Assembly (NCBI RefSeq): GCF_039905635.1 | Contig: NZ_CP157000.1 | Span: 2,356,001 to 2,420,000, forward strand | Direction: 5' to 3' | Length of the DNA: 64,000 nt | From: Microbacterium sp. ProA8 | GTDB taxonomy: Bacteria > Actinomycetota > Actinomycetes > Actinomycetales > Microbacteriaceae | In this document: positions 46,338 through 57,440 of the stretch, piece by piece | How the letters are laid out: the number at the start of each line of letters is the position of its first letter | How positions within the stretch are numbered: position 1 is the stretch's first letter | Position numbers and translations under genes: made by a program | Notes under the pieces: model-generated | What the model was told of the DNA's origin: nothing | Seen by the model: the letters and a program-made list of their open reading frames with translations, nothing else | Databases searched by the model: none

Positions 46338-46682
46338 TCAGCCGCGCTTCTCCTTGATCTTGGCCTTCTTGCCACGGAGGTTGCGCAGGTAGTAGAGCTT
46401 CGCGCGACGCACGTCACCGCGGGTCACGACCTCGATGTGGTCGATGACCGGGGAGTGCACCGGGAAGGTGCGCTCGACGCCGACCTGGAAGCTGATCTTG
46501 CGGACCGTGAAGGTCTCGCGCACGCCGTCGCCCGAGCGGCCGATGACGACGCCCTGGAAGACCTGGATTCGCGAGCGGTTGCCCTCGGTGATGTTGACGT
46601 GCACCTTCACGGTGTCGCCGGCGTTGAAGTCGGGGATGTCGGAGCGGAGTGAAGCCGCATCGACGGCGTCGAGGATCTGCAT
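46338..46682 (-). CDS. rplS: 50S ribosomal protein L19
   Basis: The 114-residue protein follows L19 throughout: '[20 protein letters not shown]', '[16 protein letters not shown]', '[20 protein letters not shown]' and '[21 protein letters not shown]'. It sits at the 30S-50S interface. trmD, usually next to rplS, is about 13 kb away here. The gap to lepB holds a terminator. Confidence 0.97.
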   Translation of the reverse strand: MQILDAVDAASLRSDIPDFNAGDTVKVHVNITEGNRSRIQVFQGVVIGRSGDGVRETFTVRKISFQVGVERTFPVHSPVIDHIEVVTRGDVRRAKLYYLRNLRGKKAKIKEKRG

Positions 46683-46851
46683 GATCGTCTCTCTCTGCGG
46701 CCGCCACAGGTCGACCGCGGGAAGGGTTGTAGAAGGATGTGAAGTGCCGCAGGCCTCCGGCGTGACGCCGTACAGCTGATTCCCCTGAGGCAGAACCGGT
46801 CAGGGCACAAACATCCATTCTGCCATGGATGCCGCACCCGGCCAAAACACG

Positions 46852-47346
46852 TCAGCTCGACGGCGGCGTCTGCTTCTCGGTGATGACGATGACCTCGCGC
46901 TCCGCGGCCTCCGGAGCCTCCGCCTGCGCGGGGATGTAGGCCAGCCCGTCCGACGTGCGCAGCACGATCCTCGAGGGCCGCGCCTCACTCCACAGCTGCC
47001 AGAGCTCGAGCCAGAACAGCCCGACTCCGGCGAGGATCGTCACGACCATCACGGGCGCCCACCAGGCCTCGGCGAAGAAGCCGAGGGAGATGACCAGACC
47101 GTGCCACACGGTGAACCCGAGGACGTCCCACCACGAGACCGCGCGGTGCGCGCGAACAGTGCCGCGCGCCCGCACCAGCAGCGTGAGGATCAGCTGCCAG
47201 ACGAACACGCCGGGGATCGCGAGGAACAGCACCCAGAGGAACGCCCACCCGCCGGCATTGAAGACGGCCCATCCGACGAAGAGCCAGAGCGGCAGCAGGA
47301 AGGCCGCCGGGATGAGCCAGCCGAAGAACGCGCGACGCAGCCACAT
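46852..47346 (-). CDS. Membrane protein of unknown function
   Basis: The 164-residue protein has four hydrophobic segments (about 10-30, 36-56, 78-98, 103-122) and a C-terminal cytoplasmic tail rich in Glu/Ala ending 'VIVITEKQTPPSS'. ATG 47346 is the likely start. It is divergent from the methionine aminopeptidase gene and upstream of rplS on the same strand. No family recognised. Confidence 0.8.
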   Translation of the reverse strand: MWLRRAFFGWLIPAAFLLPLWLFVGWAVFNAGGWAFLWVLFLAIPGVFVWQLILTLLVRARGTVRAHRAVSWWDVLGFTVWHGLVISLGFFAEAWWAPVMVVTILAGVGLFWLELWQLWSEARPSRIVLRTSDGLAYIPAQAEAPEAAEREVIVITEKQTPPSS

Positions 47347-47465
47347 GCCTCCGATGGTACGCCGCGGAGACGGGTGGTGGCACGCATGTGCGGGCCACGG
47401 GGCATCCTCCCAGCCCCGAGCCGCCGCGTCCGACAGAATGGACGGGGAACGAGAGGAAACTCCAC

Positions 47466-48248
47466 ATGATCGAGTTGCGCACACCTGCCGAGATCGAGGC
47501 GATGAAGCCCGCCGGGCGATTCGTCGCCGAGACGCTCGCGACGCTGCGCGACGAGACCAAGGTCGGCACCAACCTCCTGGCGATCGATCGTCGCGCACAC
47601 GAGCTGATCCGCCGGGCGGGCGCGGAGTCCTGCTATATCGACTATCACCCGTCGTTCGGCGCCAGCCCGTTCGGCAAGGTGATCTGCACCTCGGTGAACG
47701 ACGCCGTGCTGCACGGCCTCCCCTTCGACTACGCCCTCCGCGACGGAGATCTGGTGTCGCTCGACTTCGCCGTGTCGATCGACGGCTGGGTCGCCGACTC
47801 CGCCGTCTCGTTCGTGGTGGGCACACCGCGCGACGAGGACCTCGCGCTGATCGACACGACCGAGCGGGCGCTGGATGCCGCGATCGCGGCCGCCACGGTG
47901 GGCAACCGCATCGGCGACATCTCCGCCGCGATCGCCGCCGTCGCCCATGGCGACGGCTACTCGATCAACACGGACTTCGGCGGACACGGCGTGGGCCGGG
48001 AGATGCACGGCGACCCGCACGTCGCCAACGACGGGAAGCCCGGGCGCGGCTATCCGCTGCGGGCAGGGCTCGTGCTCGCACTCGAGCCCTGGTTCCTTCA
48101 GACCACCGACCAGCTCGTGACCGACCCCGACGGCTGGACGCTCCGTTCGGCCGACGGGTCACGCGGCGCCCACTCCGAGCACACCGTCGCGATCACCGAG
48201 GACGGCCCGATCATCCTCTCGGACCGCTCGTTCCTCGGCGTCCGCTGA
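47466..48248 (+). CDS. map: Methionine aminopeptidase, type I
   Basis: The 260-residue enzyme removes initiator methionine. It has the metal-binding residues in order: Asp in 'LVSLDFAVSIDGWVADSAVSF' (two Asp; split), His in 'GHGVGREMHGDP', Glu in 'LALEPWF' and Glu in 'HSEHTVAITEDG'. ATG 47466 has an AGAGGA ribosome site; the ORF extends upstream without support. It converges with treZ by two bases. Confidence 0.96.
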   Translation: MIELRTPAEIEAMKPAGRFVAETLATLRDETKVGTNLLAIDRRAHELIRRAGAESCYIDYHPSFGASPFGKVICTSVNDAVLHGLPFDYALRDGDLVSLDFAVSIDGWVADSAVSFVVGTPRDEDLALIDTTERALDAAIAAATVGNRIGDISAAIAAVAHGDGYSINTDFGGHGVGREMHGDPHVANDGKPGRGYPLRAGLVLALEPWFLQTTDQLVTDPDGWTLRSADGSRGAHSEHTVAITEDGPIILSDRSFLGVR

Positions 48249-48250
48249 GC

Positions 48251-49984
48251 TCAGTCCGCGGAGGACGCGACGACCACCGCTGAGCGCGGCGGCAGCGCCA
48301 CGAAGCCGTCGTCCGAAGACGCGGCCGCATCGGTCGACAGCAGCACCCGCCGCGAGCCGTCCACCGGCAGGCGCGCGGGCTCGGCCGAGAAGTTCACGAG
48401 GATCTCGATGCTTCCGCGCTGCAGCCGGAACCATCGCCCGACGTCGTCGGCAGTCGCGGTGAGCGCGTGGAAGTCGGGGTCGGTGAGTTCGGGGTGTTCG
48501 CGCCGCAGCGCGAGAAGATCGCGGTAGAGCGCCAGGATGCGGGCGTGGATGCCGGCATCCTTCTCGTCCCATCGCAGCTTCGATCGCTGGAACGTCTCGG
48601 GATCCTGCGGGTCGGGCACGAGCGACTCGTCCCAGCCCATGCGTGCGAACTCGGCCTTGCGCCCGCGTGCCGTCGCTGCGCCCAGCTCCGCTTCGGGGTG
48701 CGACGTGAAGAACTGCCACGGCGTCGACGCCGCCCATTCCTCGCCCATGAACAGCATCGGCGTGAACGGCGCCAGCACCGTCAGCACGGCCGCGATCGCC
48801 ATTCCGCCCTCGTCGAGAGTCTGCGAGAGACGGTCGCCCGCGGCCCGGTTGCCGATCTGATCGTGGTCCTGCGAGAAGGTCACGAGCCGCCAGGCGGGGA
48901 TGCGCGGATCGATGGGGTGCCCGTGAGCCCGACCGCGGAACGACGACCACGTCCCGTCGTGGAAGAAGCCGCGCGTGGAAGCCTTCACCAGCGAGGCCAG
49001 CGAGGCGAAGTCCGCGTAGTACCCGGTGGTCTCCCCCGTCAGCGCGACGTGCAGAGCGTGGTGATAGTCGTCGTTCCACTGCGCGGTGAGCCCGTAGCCG
49101 GCGGCCTCGCGCGCCGAGATGAGCCGCGCGTCGTTGAGATCCGACTCCGCGATGAGGGTGAGCGGCCGGCCCAGGTGCGCGCTGAGCGCATCGACGGATT
49201 CCGCCAGCTCCTGCAGGATGTGCACCGGCCCGCTGTCCTTCAGCGCATGGACGGCATCGAGCCGCAGCCCGTCGACGTGGTAGTCGCGCAGCCACATCTG
49301 CGCGTTCTCGACGATGAAGCGCCGCACTTCGGACTCGTCGAGGTCCACCGAGGAGCCCCAGGTGTTCGATTCGGCGTCACGGAGGTACGGCCCGAACTCG
49401 GGCAGGTAGTTCCCGCTCGGGCCGAGGTGGTTGTAGACGACGTCCTGGATCACGCCGAGCCCCACCGCGTGACAGGCGTCGACGAAGCGCTGATACGCGG
49501 CCGGGCCGCCGTACGGCTCGTGCACGGCGTACCAGAGCACGCCGTCGTAGCCCCAGTTGTGGACGCCGTTGAAGGCGTTGACCGGCAGCAGCTCGACGAA
49601 GTCGATGCCGAGGTCGACCAGGTGCCCGAGGCGCCGGGCGGCGGCATCCAATGTTCCCTCGGTGGTGAAGGTGCCGATGTGGAGCTCGTAGACGACCCCG
49701 CCGGCGAGCTGTCGCCCCGTCCATGAGGAGTCGGCCCACTCGTGGGCCGCGGGGTCGAAGACGGCGCTGAGTTCGTGCACCCCCTGCTGCTGGCGCCGGG
49801 ACCGCGGGTCGGGTCGCGCGACGACGGCGTCGTCGATGACGAAGCCGTACTCCTCACCGTCGGCCAGCTCCACCTGGCCGCGCCACCAGCCGCCCTCCTC
49901 GCGGGCCATCGGAGTGTCTTCGCCGCGGGCAGGTGCGCGCAGCGCGACCGTCGTCGCCCGAGGCGCCCAGACCTCCGGGATCAC
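48251..49984 (-). CDS. treZ: Malto-oligosyltrehalose trehalohydrolase
   Basis: The 577-residue GH13_10 enzyme releases trehalose from malto-oligosyltrehalose. It has '[21 protein letters not shown]', '[21 protein letters not shown]', the catalytic Asp in '[14 protein letters not shown]' and Glu in '[12 protein letters not shown]', and '[12 protein letters not shown]'. The start is GTG 49984, overlapping the treY stop by four bases. Last gene of treX-treY-treZ. Confidence 0.95.
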   Translation of the reverse strand: MIPEVWAPRATTVALRAPARGEDTPMAREEGGWWRGQVELADGEEYGFVIDDAVVARPDPRSRRQQQGVHELSAVFDPAAHEWADSSWTGRQLAGGVVYELHIGTFTTEGTLDAAARRLGHLVDLGIDFVELLPVNAFNGVHNWGYDGVLWYAVHEPYGGPAAYQRFVDACHAVGLGVIQDVVYNHLGPSGNYLPEFGPYLRDAESNTWGSSVDLDESEVRRFIVENAQMWLRDYHVDGLRLDAVHALKDSGPVHILQELAESVDALSAHLGRPLTLIAESDLNDARLISAREAAGYGLTAQWNDDYHHALHVALTGETTGYYADFASLASLVKASTRGFFHDGTWSSFRGRAHGHPIDPRIPAWRLVTFSQDHDQIGNRAAGDRLSQTLDEGGMAIAAVLTVLAPFTPMLFMGEEWAASTPWQFFTSHPEAELGAATARGRKAEFARMGWDESLVPDPQDPETFQRSKLRWDEKDAGIHARILALYRDLLALRREHPELTDPDFHALTATADDVGRWFRLQRGSIEILVNFSAEPARLPVDGSRRVLLSTDAAASSDDGFVALPPRSAVVVASSAD

Positions 49985-52326
49985 GTCGCCTCTCCCGCGA
50001 CGAGCAGCGCGACCGGATAGACGTCGAGCAGCTCCGCCAGCGGGATGTGGCCGGTGAAGTCCCGCCCGGTGAGGACGTCGATGGTCGGCCCCGCGTGGCG
50101 CAGCAGGGTCGTGTCGCCCCACGGCGATCCGGTGCGCTCACCTCGCCGTGCCAGCGCGACGGGGAGGCGGGTCGCCACGGCCACGGCGCCGCCGCGATCG
50201 ACGGCGATGGCGTGCTCGGCCGCCGCGCCGACCACCGTCATCGGCGTGTAGCGCGTGAACAGCTCGGGGCGATCGCGACGCAGTCGCAGCGCGCGCGACG
50301 TCACGAGCAGCTTCGCTGCGCCGGTCCGATCGACGATCGGCTGCTCGCCGGCGTCGATGCGCTCGAGGAGACGCCGCCGCTCGTCGAAGTCGACGGGACG
50401 GCGATTGTCGGGATCGACCAGGCTCTGCTCCCACAGCTCGCTCCCCTGGTACACGTCGGGCACGCCCGGCCCGGTCAGCTGCAGCAGCTTCGCCGTCAGG
50501 GCGTTCGACCATCCGGCGCCCTCGATCTCGGCGACGAACGACTCGAGCCGCGCCGCCACCGCGGGATCGTCGAAGGCCGCGTCCACCGTCGCATGCAGGC
50601 GACGCTCGAACTCGGCATCCGGCTCGAGCCAGGTCGTGGCTTCGCCCGCCTCGCGGGCGGCTTTCTCGGCATACGCGTGCAGGCGCTCGCGCGATGCGGG
50701 CCACGCACCCACGATCGCCTGCCAGAGGAGGGCGTCGAAGGGTCCGTGGCCGGTGGAGGCGGCATCCGTCAATTCGTGCAGCACCTCGCCCCACCGCTCG
50801 GGGATCTCGGAGAGCACGGCCAGCCGGGCCCGCACGTCTTCGCCCCGCTTCGTGTCGTGAGTCGACAGGGTCGTCATCGCGTGCGGCCATGCCGCGTGCC
50901 GAGCAGCCTGCGCGGCGTGGAACCCGTCGGCCGAGAGCGCGAACACCGACGGGTCCGCACCGACCTCGGTGAGCGTGCCGAGCCGCGTCGCCCGGTAGAA
51001 GGCGGTGTCCTCCACGCCCTTCGCCATCACCATGCCGCTCGTCTGCTGGAACCGGAGGGCGGCGGGATGCCCCGGCTCGGCGAGAGCGGCCAGCACAGTG
51101 TCGAGCACTCCCGCGAGGTCGGGACGGTGGGCGCGCACCTCGGCCGCGGCGTGGTCGAGGTGCTCGCGTCCGGCCGGCAGATAGGAGCGGTACACCGGGA
51201 AGCGCGCGAGAAGCTCGACGACCGCGTCCTCCGTCGCAGCGTGGTCGGGCGCGCCGAGGTCACGGGTGAGCCGGCGCACCTCCGAGCGCAGGATCCCTTC
51301 GCCGATCGCACGCTTGGTGCCGGCGATGACCTCGGGCCACGCCAGCGTCGCGGGGAGGCCGGAGCGGACGCGCAACCGGGCGTCGAGCGCATCGAGCTCG
51401 GCCTCGCCGGCGGGATCGATCAGGACGCGGTCGATGGTGGCCAGAACCTCGTACCCGGTCGTGCCGTCGGCCGCGAAGAACTGCGGCAGGCTCTCACCGT
51501 GCTCGAGGATCTTCTCGACCACGGTGTACGCGCCTCCGGTCAGCGCATCCAGGCGCTCCAGATACTCCACCGGGGCCTGCAGTCCGTCGGGGTGATCCAC
51601 CCGCAGGCCGTCGACGATGCCGTCGGCGAACCAGCGGCCGATCTCGCCGTGGCTCGCCTCGAAGACCGCCGGGTCTTCCACGCGGACCGCCGCGAGGCTC
51701 GAGACGCCGAAGAACCGGCGGTAGTTCAGGTCGTAGGCCTCCCGCCGCCACGACATCAGCTCGTAATGCTGGCGGGCATGCACGGCGAGGACGTCCTCGT
51801 GTTCGGACGGCGCGCTCCCGGGCGCGAGCGGGAAGCGGTGCTCGTAGTACCGGAGCTCACCCCCGTCGATGCGCAATGCGCCGGTCGCCGCCGCCTGCGC
51901 GATGTCCTCGCCGAGGACCGGCAGCCGCACCTTGCCGCCGCCGAAGTCCCAGTCGATGTCGAAGGCACGAGCCCACCGCGAACCCCGCCCATGAGCCAGC
52001 AGATCCCACCACCACGGGTTCTCGTCGGCGCGCGCTACGCCGAGGTGGTTCGGCACGATATCGACCAGGATGCCGAGCCCCTCCTCGTGGAAGCCGCGGG
52101 AGGCGCGCTCGAGCGCCGCCCTGCCGCCACGAGCCGGGTCCACGGTGGTCGGATCCACGACGTCGTAGCCGTGGTCGGAGCCCGTGGCCGCGGTCAGCAG
52201 GGGCGAGAGATACACCCAGTCGACGCCGAGCGAGCGCAGGTAGCCGCGGAGCGCAACGGCGTCGTCGAGCGTGAAGGAGGGGCGGATCTGCAGACGGTAC
52301 GTGGAGACGGGACTCGTGCCGGGCAT
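49981..52326 (-). CDS. treY: Maltooligosyltrehalose synthase
   Basis: The 781-residue GH13_26 enzyme turns the reducing end of an alpha-1,4-glucan into a trehalose unit. It begins '[20 protein letters not shown]' and contains '[20 protein letters not shown]', '[14 protein letters not shown]', '[20 protein letters not shown]' and '[15 protein letters not shown]' with the nucleophile Asp. ATG 52326 is preferred over an upstream Met at 52380 that overlaps treX. Couples to treZ. Confidence 0.96.
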   Translation of the reverse strand: MPGTSPVSTYRLQIRPSFTLDDAVALRGYLRSLGVDWVYLSPLLTAATGSDHGYDVVDPTTVDPARGGRAALERASRGFHEEGLGILVDIVPNHLGVARADENPWWWDLLAHGRGSRWARAFDIDWDFGGGKVRLPVLGEDIAQAAATGALRIDGGELRYYEHRFPLAPGSAPSEHEDVLAVHARQHYELMSWRREAYDLNYRRFFGVSSLAAVRVEDPAVFEASHGEIGRWFADGIVDGLRVDHPDGLQAPVEYLERLDALTGGAYTVVEKILEHGESLPQFFAADGTTGYEVLATIDRVLIDPAGEAELDALDARLRVRSGLPATLAWPEVIAGTKRAIGEGILRSEVRRLTRDLGAPDHAATEDAVVELLARFPVYRSYLPAGREHLDHAAAEVRAHRPDLAGVLDTVLAALAEPGHPAALRFQQTSGMVMAKGVEDTAFYRATRLGTLTEVGADPSVFALSADGFHAAQAARHAAWPHAMTTLSTHDTKRGEDVRARLAVLSEIPERWGEVLHELTDAASTGHGPFDALLWQAIVGAWPASRERLHAYAEKAAREAGEATTWLEPDAEFERRLHATVDAAFDDPAVAARLESFVAEIEGAGWSNALTAKLLQLTGPGVPDVYQGSELWEQSLVDPDNRRPVDFDERRRLLERIDAGEQPIVDRTGAAKLLVTSRALRLRRDRPELFTRYTPMTVVGAAAEHAIAVDRGGAVAVATRLPVALARRGERTGSPWGDTTLLRHAGPTIDVLTGRDFTGHIPLAELLDVYPVALLVAGEAT

Positions 52327-52339
52327 GGCTCTTCCTCCC

Positions 52340-54553
52340 TCAGTGGCGCAGCTCTGCGGGCGGCGCGGCTCCGGGCACATCGTCGATTCCGACGGGGACC
52401 GCGGCCGCGAGCGACGCGGCGACCGAGTGGTCGACCGGCCCTTCGGGAAGTTCGTGCTCGCGCAGCACCATCAGAGACCGGCCGGGCACCGACAGCGTGG
52501 AACCGGGCTCGATCGGGTCGCTGTCGGCATGTACCCCCGCGGTGTCGACGATGACGTCCCACTCCGGGCTGAACTCCACGGCGGGGATGAGGAAGTCCAC
52601 CGCGCCGTCTCCGGCGTTGAACAGCACGATGAAATGGGCATCCGTGATCGGCTCGCCCCGGCGGTCGCGCTCGCGGATGCCGTCGCCGTTGAGGAACACG
52701 GCGACGGCGCGCCCGAATCCGGAGTCCCAGTCCTCGGGCTGCATCTGCGATCCGTCCGGACGCGCCCACGCGATGTCGGGGATCGGTGCGCCCTCTTCGC
52801 GGCGCACCGGGCGGCCGTCGAAGAAGCGCCGACGGCGGAATGTCGGGTGCTCGCGGCGCAGCCGGGCCAGTGCTGCGGTGAACTCCAGAAGCGGCTGATC
52901 CGGTGCCGACCAGTCGACCCAGGTGACCTCGTTGTCCTGTGCGTAGCCGTTGTTGTTCCCGCCCTGGGTGCGGCCGAGCTCGTCGCCGTGCAGCAGCATC
53001 GGAACGCCCTGCGACAGCAGCAGCGTGGCGATGAAGTTGCGCTGCTGGCGGGCGCGCAGCGCCAGCACGTCCGGATCGTCCGTCGGTCCCTCGACGCCGC
53101 AGTTCCAGGAGCGGTTGTCGTCGGCCCCGTCCCGGTTGTCTTCGCCGTTGGCCTCGTTGTGCTTCTCGTTGTACGACACGAGATCGCGCAGCGTGAAGCC
53201 GTCGTGAGCGGTGACGAAATTGATGGATGCCACGGGCCGGCGCCCCGAGTGCTCGTAGAGGTCCGCCGAACCGGTGAGCCGCGACGCGAACTCGCCGAGG
53301 GTCGCCGGCTCGCCCCGCCAGAAGTCGCGCACCGTGTCGCGGTACTGGCCGTTCCACTCCGTCCACTGCGGCGGGAAGTTGCCGACCTGATAGCCTCCCG
53401 GCCCCACATCCCAGGGCTCCGCGATCAGCTTCACCTGCGAGACCACCGGGTCCTGCTGCACCAGTTCGAAGAAGGCGGCAAGGCGGTCCACCTCGTAGAA
53501 CTCCCGCGCGAGCGTCGAGGCCAGATCGAAGCGGAAGCCGTCCACGTGCATCTCGAGCACCCAGTACCGGAGCGAATCCATGATGAGCTGCAGCGTGTGC
53601 GGGTTGCCGACGTTCAGGCTGTTGCCGGTACCGGTGTAGTCGGTGTAGTAGCGCTTGTCGTCATCCTCGAGCCGGTAGTACGCCTCGTTGTCGATGCCGC
53701 GCATCGACAGGGTCGGACCGAGATGGCTGCCCTCAGCGGTGTGGTTGTAGACCACATCGAGGATCACCTCGATGCCGGCCGCGTGCAGGGTCTTGACCAT
53801 CGCCTTGAACTCCTGCACCTGCTGGCCGCGCTGCCCGCTCGAGGAGTAGGTGTTCTGCGGGGCGAAGAAGGCGATGGTGTTGTAGCCCCAGTAGTTCGCG
53901 AGGCCCTTCTCCTCGAGACCCGAGTCGTTGACGAACTGGTGCACCGGCATGAGCTCGATCGCCGTCACGCCCAGCTTCTCGAGATGCTCGATGATCGCGG
54001 GATGGGCGATCGCGCTGTAGGTGCCGCGGATCTCATCGGGGATGGCGGGATGGAGCTTCGTCAGTCCCCGCACGTGGGCCTCGTAGATGAAGGATTCCGC
54101 GTACGGGGTCTTGGGCAGGCGGTCGCCACTCCAGTCGAAGTACGGGTTCACGACGACACCCAGCATCTGGTGGGACGCGGAATCCTCATCGTTGCGCGAG
54201 TCGGGCTCCCCGAAGTCGTAGCCGAACACCGGCTGCCCCCACTGCACCTGTCCCTCGACGGCCTTCGCGTACGGGTCGAGCACCAGCTTGCTGGCGTTGA
54301 ACCGCTTGCCGCGGGCGGGGTCGTATTCGCCGTGGACCCGATATCCGTAGCGCTGCCCCGGCTGGATCGTGGGCAGGTAGCCGTGGTGGACGAACGCGTC
54401 GACATCGACGAGATCGACGCGCGTCTCGGTGCCGTCGTCGTCGAAGAGGCAGAGCTCCACGCGTTCGGCGCCCTCGCTGAACAGGGCGAAGTTCGTGCCG
54501 CTGCCGTCGAACGTCGCCCCCAATGGGTACGGGGAACCTGGCCAGACCTGCAT
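52340..54553 (-). CDS. treX: Glycogen debranching enzyme, TreX-type (GlgX copy 2)
   Basis: The 737-residue isoamylase-type enzyme starts 'MQVWPGSPYPLGATFDGSG' with a GGAGG ribosome site; the ORF adds nine residues. It has 'VILDVVYNHTAEGSHLGPTL', Asp in 'VDGFRFDLASTLAREFYEVD', Glu in 'LIAEPWDVGPGGYQVGNF' and 'TAHDGFTLRDLVSYNEKHNE'. Compared with copy 1 (22079-24163), it carries the longer N- and C-terminal parts typical of TreX and is 13 bases upstream of treY, so it debranches glycogen to feed trehalose synthesis. Confidence 0.94.
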   Translation of the reverse strand: MQVWPGSPYPLGATFDGSGTNFALFSEGAERVELCLFDDDGTETRVDLVDVDAFVHHGYLPTIQPGQRYGYRVHGEYDPARGKRFNASKLVLDPYAKAVEGQVQWGQPVFGYDFGEPDSRNDEDSASHQMLGVVVNPYFDWSGDRLPKTPYAESFIYEAHVRGLTKLHPAIPDEIRGTYSAIAHPAIIEHLEKLGVTAIELMPVHQFVNDSGLEEKGLANYWGYNTIAFFAPQNTYSSSGQRGQQVQEFKAMVKTLHAAGIEVILDVVYNHTAEGSHLGPTLSMRGIDNEAYYRLEDDDKRYYTDYTGTGNSLNVGNPHTLQLIMDSLRYWVLEMHVDGFRFDLASTLAREFYEVDRLAAFFELVQQDPVVSQVKLIAEPWDVGPGGYQVGNFPPQWTEWNGQYRDTVRDFWRGEPATLGEFASRLTGSADLYEHSGRRPVASINFVTAHDGFTLRDLVSYNEKHNEANGEDNRDGADDNRSWNCGVEGPTDDPDVLALRARQQRNFIATLLLSQGVPMLLHGDELGRTQGGNNNGYAQDNEVTWVDWSAPDQPLLEFTAALARLRREHPTFRRRRFFDGRPVRREEGAPIPDIAWARPDGSQMQPEDWDSGFGRAVAVFLNGDGIRERDRRGEPITDAHFIVLFNAGDGAVDFLIPAVEFSPEWDVIVDTAGVHADSDPIEPGSTLSVPGRSLMVLREHELPEGPVDHSVAASLAAAVPVGIDDVPGAAPPAELRH

Positions 54554-54691
54554 GCGACCTCCATTCGACGGGTCCTTCACCCTAGCGAACGAGGGCGAAC
54601 GGCGACGCGGGGTGGCGCGCGGGGCACCGGAACGATATGCCCACGGTCTGACCGGTTCTCACACCGCGGCGCGGGGGGCTGTGAGAGAAAA

Positions 54692-54746
54692 GTTCGCTCG
54701 GGGTAACGGCGGATGGTCGGGGGGTGAAACACCACGCTCGTAGCGT
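54692..54746 (+). promoter_or_regulatory. nirB promoter/operator matched to that of narK
   Basis: GTTCG (54692-54696), six bases, GTAAC (54703-54707), then GAAACACC from 54726 and TAGCGT at 54741-54746. The same elements occur before narK with identical distances: 23 bases from GTAAC to GAAAC and 15 from GAAAC to TAGCGT. GTnAC/GnAAC-type boxes fit GlnR sites of actinobacteria; TAGCGT is a likely -10 box. Confidence 0.7.
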
Positions 54747-54782
54747 CGCCGTCACCGAGACCTTCCCCCCTGAGGAGGAGCC

Positions 54783-57440
54783 ATGGCCCACCGGGACCGC
54801 GTCGACAGCCGGAAACATGACGCTGACGCTGCCGCAACATCACCCGCGTACGGTGACGACATGAGCGAGATGCCCGCCCTCGGCACCCATGTGGTGGTCG
54901 TCGGCGCGGGCATGGTCGCGCATCGTTTCGTCGAGAGCCTGCTGAGCCGGGCCGGCGAGCAGTGGCGCATCACGCTGATCGGCGAGGAGGAGCGTCACCC
55001 CTATGACCGGGTGGGGCTGACCGGATTCTTCGCCGGCGCATCCGCCGAGGATCTCGAGCTCGAGCGCGCGGTGCTCGACGACAGCCGCGTGCGATTCGTG
55101 CCAGGCGACGCCGTCACCCGCATCGACCGCTCGGCGCGCCGCGTGACGATGCGCAGCGGCACGAGCGTCGCCTACGACCGGCTCGTCCTCGCGACCGGCT
55201 CCTACGCCGCCCGCCTGGCCGTGGACGGCTTCGGCCTCGAGGGCTGCTTCGTCTACCGCACCCTCGACGATGTCGAGAAGCTCGAGGAGTTCGTGCAGCG
55301 GCGTTCGGCCGAGCTGGGCCGTCCGCTCGTCGGCACGGTGATCGGCGGCGGCCTGCTCGGCCTCGAGGCGGCGGGCGCCCTTCAGGGTCTCGACGTCGCC
55401 TGCACGGTGGTGCAGTCCTCCGACCGACTGATGTCGGCGCAGCTGGATCTTCCGGCGGGCAACGCCCTGCGGCGGCTCATCGAGTCGCGCGGCATCGCTG
55501 TGAAGACCGAGACCGTCACCACCCGCCTGGACCCCGACCGGTCGGGGCAGGTGACCGGCCTCGAGTTCCGCGACGGCTCCTATGCACGCACCGACGTGGT
55601 GGTGTTCACGGTGGGCGTGCGGCCACGCGACGAGCTCGCCCGCGCGGCGGGCCTGGATGTGCACGATCGCGGCGGCGTGCTGATCGACGACGGCTGCCAG
55701 ACGTCCGACCCGCGGGTGCTCGCGATCGGCGAGGTCGCCAACTTCGACGGGATGTGCGTGGGCCTGGTGGCCCCCGGCTACGCGATGGCCGAGGTCGCCG
55801 CGACGCGTCTGCTCGGGGGTGAGGCATCCTTCCCGGGCTACGATCTCTCGACCAAGCTCAAGCTCTCCGGTGTCGACGTGGCGAGCTTCGGCGACGCCTT
55901 CGCCGAGACCCCGGGCGCGCTCGACGTCACGTACGCCGATCCCGTGGCGGGCGTCTACAAGAAGCTCGTGCTCTCGGACGACGCGCAGACGCTCCTCGGC
56001 GGCATCCTGGTCGGCGACGCCTCGGCCTATGGATCGCTGCGCCCGCTCGTGGGTGGGGCGCTCGGCGGCGACCCGGCGGCCTACCTCATGCCGGAGGGCG
56101 GAGTCGCGGCCCCGGCCGGGGATCTCCCCGACGAGGCGCTCGTGTGCTCGTGCAACAGCGTCACCGCAGGCCGTATCCGCGGTGCCGTCCACGACGAGGG
56201 CTGCACCGACGTCGCGGGCGTCAAGGCGTGCACCAAGGCGGGAGCCGCCTGCGGCTCGTGCGTGATGATGATCAAGAAGATCGTCGGCACAGAGCTCGCC
56301 AAGACGGGTGCGGCGCTCAGCAACGCGATCTGCGAGCACTTCGACATGTCGCGCCGGCAGCTGTTCGACGCGGTCCGCGTGTCGGGACTGACCACCTTCA
56401 GCGCCGTGATCGAGCGGTTCGGCACCGGCCGCGGCTGCGACATCTGCAAGCCGGCGCTGGCGAGCATCCTCTCGACGCTGGTGCGCGGACATGTCCTCGA
56501 CGGCGAGAACGCGACGCTGCAGGACACCAACGATCACGTGATGGCCAACCTGCAGAAGGACGGCAGCTACTCGGTGGTCCCCCGCATCCCGGGCGGGGAG
56601 ATCACGCCCGAGGGACTCGTCGTGATCGGCAAGGTCGCCCAGGACTTCGGGCTCTACACGAAGATCACCGGCGGGCAGCGCATCGACATGTTCGGCGCCC
56701 GCCTCGAGCAGCTGCCCGACATCTGGCAGCGCCTCGTCGAGGCCGGCTTCGAGTCGGGCCATGCCTACGGCAAGTCGCTGCGCACCGTGAAGTCGTGCGT
56801 CGGATCCACCTGGTGCCGGTATGGCGTGCAGGACTCCGTCGGCATGGCGGTGCAGCTCGAGCTGCGCTACCGCGGCCTGCGCTCGCCGCACAAGATCAAG
56901 CTCGGCGTCTCGGGCTGCGCTCGCGAGTGCGCCGAGGCGCGCGGCAAGGACGTCGGGGTCATCGCGACCGAGGCGGGCTGGAACATGTACGTCGGCGGCA
57001 ACGGCGGCTTCACGCCCCGCCATGCGGTGCTGCTGGCCGAAGGGCTCAGCGACGAAGAGCTCCTCACCGCGATCGACCGGTTCCTGATGTACTACATCTT
57101 CACCGCCGATCGGCTGCAGCGGACGGCGCCGTGGTTCGAGGACCTGGACGGCGGCATCGAGGGGCTCCGTGCGGTGATCTTCGACGACAGCCTGGGCATC
57201 TGCGCCGACCTCGACGCCGCCATGGCCGCGCACGTGGACTCCTACGAGGACGAGTGGAAGGCCACACTCGAGGACCCCGAGAAGCTGCGTCGCTTCGCGT
57301 CATTCGTGAACGCGCCCACGACTCCCGACCCCTCGCTCGCGTACACCGCCGAGCGCGGACAGCCACGACCTGCGACCGAGGACGAGCGCGCCGATTCGCG
57401 CGTGCTCATCGCCGGAACGACCCTGGAGGTGCGCCGATGA
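54783..57440 (+). CDS. nirB: Nitrite reductase [NAD(P)H] large subunit
   Basis: The 885-residue protein reduces nitrite to ammonium in the cytoplasm. It has an N-terminal FAD/NAD(P)-binding part (about 33-340, 'HVVVVGAGMVAHRFVE', 'VIGGGLLGLEAAGAL'), two BFD-type [2Fe-2S] segments (around 454-500 and 517-565), then a nitrite/sulfite reductase half with the [4Fe-4S]-siroheme cysteines Cys672-x5-Cys678 and Cys712-x3-Cys716. ATG 54783 has a GAGGAGGAG ribosome site and adds about 26 residues before the usual N-terminus. The nirD start overlaps its stop. The following genes make and use siroheme. Confidence 0.96.
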   Translation: MAHRDRVDSRKHDADAAATSPAYGDDMSEMPALGTHVVVVGAGMVAHRFVESLLSRAGEQWRITLIGEEERHPYDRVGLTGFFAGASAEDLELERAVLDDSRVRFVPGDAVTRIDRSARRVTMRSGTSVAYDRLVLATGSYAARLAVDGFGLEGCFVYRTLDDVEKLEEFVQRRSAELGRPLVGTVIGGGLLGLEAAGALQGLDVACTVVQSSDRLMSAQLDLPAGNALRRLIESRGIAVKTETVTTRLDPDRSGQVTGLEFRDGSYARTDVVVFTVGVRPRDELARAAGLDVHDRGGVLIDDGCQTSDPRVLAIGEVANFDGMCVGLVAPGYAMAEVAATRLLGGEASFPGYDLSTKLKLSGVDVASFGDAFAETPGALDVTYADPVAGVYKKLVLSDDAQTLLGGILVGDASAYGSLRPLVGGALGGDPAAYLMPEGGVAAPAGDLPDEALVCSCNSVTAGRIRGAVHDEGCTDVAGVKACTKAGAACGSCVMMIKKIVGTELAKTGAALSNAICEHFDMSRRQLFDAVRVSGLTTFSAVIERFGTGRGCDICKPALASILSTLVRGHVLDGENATLQDTNDHVMANLQKDGSYSVVPRIPGGEITPEGLVVIGKVAQDFGLYTKITGGQRIDMFGARLEQLPDIWQRLVEAGFESGHAYGKSLRTVKSCVGSTWCRYGVQDSVGMAVQLELRYRGLRSPHKIKLGVSGCARECAEARGKDVGVIATEAGWNMYVGGNGGFTPRHAVLLAEGLSDEELLTAIDRFLMYYIFTADRLQRTAPWFEDLDGGIEGLRAVIFDDSLGICADLDAAMAAHVDSYEDEWKATLEDPEKLRRFASFVNAPTTPDPSLAYTAERGQPRPATEDERADSRVLIAGTTLEVRR

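Noticed and set aside
49933..52554. 873-residue rightward frame opposite treY
   Set aside because: Antisense to a complete treY; low-complexity Arg/Gly/Val/His composition.
54840..57233. 797-residue leftward frame opposite nirB
   Set aside because: nirB has clear domains and cofactor residues; the opposite frame has no recognisable fold and biased Arg/Ala/Asp/His content.
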